DNA of 64,000 bases from Haloarcula hispanica ATCC 33960 (GTDB taxonomy: Archaea > Halobacteriota > Halobacteria > Halobacteriales > Haloarculaceae). Position 1 is the first letter of the stretch. Each line of letters begins with the position of its first letter. Below the pieces are notes generated by a model. That model searched no databases. It had not been told where the DNA came from and saw nothing but the letters and a program-made list of their open reading frames with translations. Shown here one piece after another: positions 61,848-64,000 of the stretch. The stretch spans positions 1,550,001-1,614,000 of the forward strand of contig NC_015948.1 of assembly GCF_000223905.1 (NCBI RefSeq), in the 5' to 3' direction. The translations under genes were made by a program, and so were the position numbers.

Positions 61848-63188
61848 ATGCCAAACATTACTGATTTGGCCCGTAAAGCCCAGTCAAAAGTTCCTGTTGA
61901 TCTCAAAACCCTTCTCGGTCCATTCTACTATCGATATATTTCGTTTCAAGCGGATCGAGAGCATCAAAATAACCTTTCGATCGCTCCTGATCTGAGTTCA
62001 GATGCACCAGATCACGTTCTCATAGTTACCATCGATGCTTTACGGCCTGATTTCGTCCCAGACGTAGCCTCACTACATTTTGAACGGTCAATCGCACCCG
62101 GCACATGGACGTTTCCTTCGGTGACTTCAATGCAAACCGGACAGCTTCCACATAAACACGGTGCCGTCGCTCACGATCATCCTGATGAAAGTACTTTTGC
62201 TCTCCCTAAACAGTTCACCGGATCCCCCACACTTCCTGCCGTACTGGCGAGTGCCGGATACGATACATACTTAGGTAGTAGTTTTATTACTCCGTTTCTT
62301 GCACTCCGTGGATGGTTTGAGAGCCATCGAGTGTATGGTGATGCAGACGTCAAAACAGTACTTTCGGACTACAAGCTTTGGCGCCAGAATCGAGAACAAA
62401 CATATGGTTATCTACAACTTGGTGATCTCCATGCTCCGATTGAGCCACCAAAAAAATACGTCCAATCTCGCGATGTTGATCCTTCGCTTGATGGACTGAG
62501 CAGGCTCGTAAAATATACAGAGAATTACAGTGATGCTCCATCAGGATGGCGTGAAAATCGCCTTCGTCTCTACCGCGCAGCACTAGACTATGTCGAGGAT
62601 ACACTTGAACCGCTAGTCGAAGACCTGGTGGACGATACTCTTCTTATAGTTATCGGAGACCACGGCGAAGCAATGTGGGAACATCCCGATCGAGATCAGC
62701 AATTCGCCGACTCTCGTCCAAATTATGGCGTTGGACATGGTGGAACCCCCTTTGATGAAGTAGCACGCGTACCTGTTGCACTACATCATCCAAACTTCGA
62801 GTCACAGTTTCAGGGAGGGCTACCAAATGGGAGGGATATTCCGAAGACTATTTGTGCAGGATTGGGCATTGATGAACCGAAATTCAGGGGTGTGAACTGG
62901 TTCGGCAAAATTCCGGAAGATCGATACACAATCTGCGAAGCTACTCGATACGGAACCGAACGGAAGGCAATCTATCAAGGTGATAAGAAGGTAATCCGCT
63001 CTGAAACTGATGACGTGACGCTTGATGCAACAGTACATGAAAACGGGGGTGAGACATTCGAAACTCTTTCAGACGATACAATCGATTCTTTGTTGGGTCA
63101 TCTTCCCGATACCTGGGATGATATGGATATCGAAACAGATGCCTCCGCAATGGTTCAGGATCAACTCGAAGCACTCGGATATCGGTGA
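61848..63188 (+). CDS. Sulfatase family protein
   Basis: 446 residues, with the more classic sulfatase layout: IVTIDALRPDFVPDVASLHF (IDALRPD at 62-68), SIAPGTWTFPSVTSMQTGQL with Thr/Ser at the formylglycine position (no Cys), LPHKHGAVAHDHPDESTFAL, and LIVIGDHGEAMWEHPDRDQQ with metal Asp/His. VGHGGTPFDEVARVPVALHH is the expected C-terminal subdomain part. It may be a phosphatase or transferase rather than a sulfatase. ATG 61848 (MPNITDLARK) is preceded by TATA-like acatatac (about 61833-61840), too near for a TATA box of this ATG, so the exact leader is unclear. Divergent from the pair at 59.6-61.6 kb. Confidence 0.87.
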   Translation: MPNITDLARKAQSKVPVDLKTLLGPFYYRYISFQADREHQNNLSIAPDLSSDAPDHVLIVTIDALRPDFVPDVASLHFERSIAPGTWTFPSVTSMQTGQLPHKHGAVAHDHPDESTFALPKQFTGSPTLPAVLASAGYDTYLGSSFITPFLALRGWFESHRVYGDADVKTVLSDYKLWRQNREQTYGYLQLGDLHAPIEPPKKYVQSRDVDPSLDGLSRLVKYTENYSDAPSGWRENRLRLYRAALDYVEDTLEPLVEDLVDDTLLIVIGDHGEAMWEHPDRDQQFADSRPNYGVGHGGTPFDEVARVPVALHHPNFESQFQGGLPNGRDIPKTICAGLGIDEPKFRGVNWFGKIPEDRYTICEATRYGTERKAIYQGDKKVIRSETDDVTLDATVHENGGETFETLSDDTIDSLLGHLPDTWDDMDIETDASAMVQDQLEALGYR

Positions 63189-63354
63189 ATTTTCCAGGGA
63201 TCTTTCAAATGTTTTTATTTCTTCGGAATTTTAGATGATGGAAATACAGGTAGGAATAGATCGAATCCTATTTTGATAGATGAAAGTCCGATAACTGATT
63301 TCTTCTTTGAAACGTAGTGTTCAAGACGTTGTTGTGCAAGTTATTACCTACTGA

Positions 63355-64000
63355 ATGACAAACATCGCTTTTGTGAGTAATGTTCTGTATCCGTTCATAA
63401 CCGGCGGTGCAGAGAAACGGATCTACGAGATAGGCAAACGACTCACTAATCAGGCCCATGATGTCACGATTTACGGGAGGCATTACTGGGACGGCCCCAT
63501 GGAAATGACCTACGAAGGGATGACTCTTCGAGCAGTCAGTCCAGAGCGGGAACTCTACACCAACGATGATGGACGTCGTTCCATCACAGAGGCCCTTGAG
63601 TTCTCAAAGGACGTTGTTGTTCCGTTGCGCCGGCATATTGATGAACACGATGTCGTTGTCGCCAGCGTATTCCCATACTTTCCGGTTCTCGCTACCAAAC
63701 TCGCTAGCCTCCGTACGAATACACCACTCGTGACGACTTGGCACGAAGTTTGGCGAACCTACTGGGAGGACTATCTGGGCTATCTCGCGCCGTTCGGCAA
63801 GACCTTTGAGTACGCGACAGCTCGCGTTCCACAGCACCCAATTGCAGTTTCAAAACTCACCGGAAGTCGTCTCGCAGAAATCGGACCCAAACAATCGAAC
63901 ATTCGAACCGTCCCAAATGGAATCGATTATGAGCAGATACGTAACACGCCGCCCGCCGAAGATGGATTCGATATTCTGTTCGCAGGACGATTAATCGAGG
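63355..64000 (+). CDS. GT4 family glycosyltransferase, N-terminal part (runs off the window)
   Basis: 215 residues up to the edge. NIAFVSNVLYPFITGGAEKR is the GT-B N-terminal loop; YPFITGG is conserved. The middle reads TPLVTTWHEVWRTYWEDYLG, then VPQHPIAVSKLTGSRLAEIG, NIRTVPNGIDYEQIRN and FDILFAGRLIE, the start of the donor-binding domain. It has no defect in the visible part. It is the full-length homologue that shows how much is missing from the gene at 52088. Codon use is slightly GC-richer than in the middle of the island. Confidence 0.88.
   Translation, partial: MTNIAFVSNVLYPFITGGAEKRIYEIGKRLTNQAHDVTIYGRHYWDGPMEMTYEGMTLRAVSPERELYTNDDGRRSITEALEFSKDVVVPLRRHIDEHDVVVASVFPYFPVLATKLASLRTNTPLVTTWHEVWRTYWEDYLGYLAPFGKTFEYATARVPQHPIAVSKLTGSRLAEIGPKQSNIRTVPNGIDYEQIRNTPPAEDGFDILFAGRLIE

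Noticed and set aside
1..64000. CRISPR arrays and rRNA genes
   Set aside because: No regularly spaced identical repeats and no rRNA-like sequence were seen on either strand.

Overview
The window is chromosomal DNA of an extremely halophilic archaeon (class Halobacteria). Predicted proteins are strongly acidic. Most genes are GC-rich with G/C third positions. TATA-like boxes lie about 25-35 bases before start codons (leaderless transcripts), and the gene families are typical of haloarchaea: PGF-CTERM surface protein, TbsP-type regulator, 7TM histidine kinase, Orc1/Cdc6, halophilic IS200/IS605. A Haloarcula-like genome is a reasonable guess, but the species cannot be named from sequence reading alone.

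Layout. 1-6.9 kb: the 5' end of mutY, two membrane sensor histidine kinases, an MgtC/DUF4010 membrane protein and a PadR regulator. 7.5-11.9 kb: small conserved proteins and a one-carbon operon read leftwards (glyA, a lipoprotein, folD, a Nudix hydrolase). 12-17 kb: a large CHAT (caspase-like) protein, a TbsP-like regulator and a YcaO protein with an E1-like N-terminal half. 17-22.6 kb: DUF63 membrane protein, inositol-phosphatase family enzyme, a membrane-anchored GT2 glycosyltransferase and a secreted metalloprotease with calcium-type repeats.

22.8-37.2 kb is a cell-surface block. A rightward DUF58 operon converges on a long leftward operon: DUF4129-type protein, multi-TM protein, ABC ATPase, very large FtsX-type permease, small membrane protein, DUF4350, MoxR ATPase. 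A DUF1616 protein is divergent from it. MoxR, DUF58, DUF4129 and DUF4350 proteins recur together in many genomes, probably as a chaperone-like system acting at the membrane. 37.3-41.7 kb holds a membrane hydrolase, a 46-residue zinc ribbon and two paralogous surface proteins sharing a promoter motif, only one of which keeps the PGF-CTERM anchor.

41.9-52.9 kb is a region of repeated insertion and decay. It has a tRNA-Leu whose 3' end is copied upstream, a tnpA remnant beside a gene stump, vapB with a broken vapC, a complete divergent IS200/IS605 element (tnpA, a tiny RHH gene, tnpB), an Orc1/Cdc6 gene flanked by short repeats, and a glycosyltransferase without its N-terminal half. 53-64 kb is clearly AT-richer and forms a glycan island: four GT4 glycosyltransferases counting the truncated one and the one cut by the window end, a GT-C-like membrane protein, a flippase and three sulfatase/alkaline-phosphatase-superfamily proteins. 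Together these could build, flip and modify a surface glycan. No CRISPR array or rRNA was seen.
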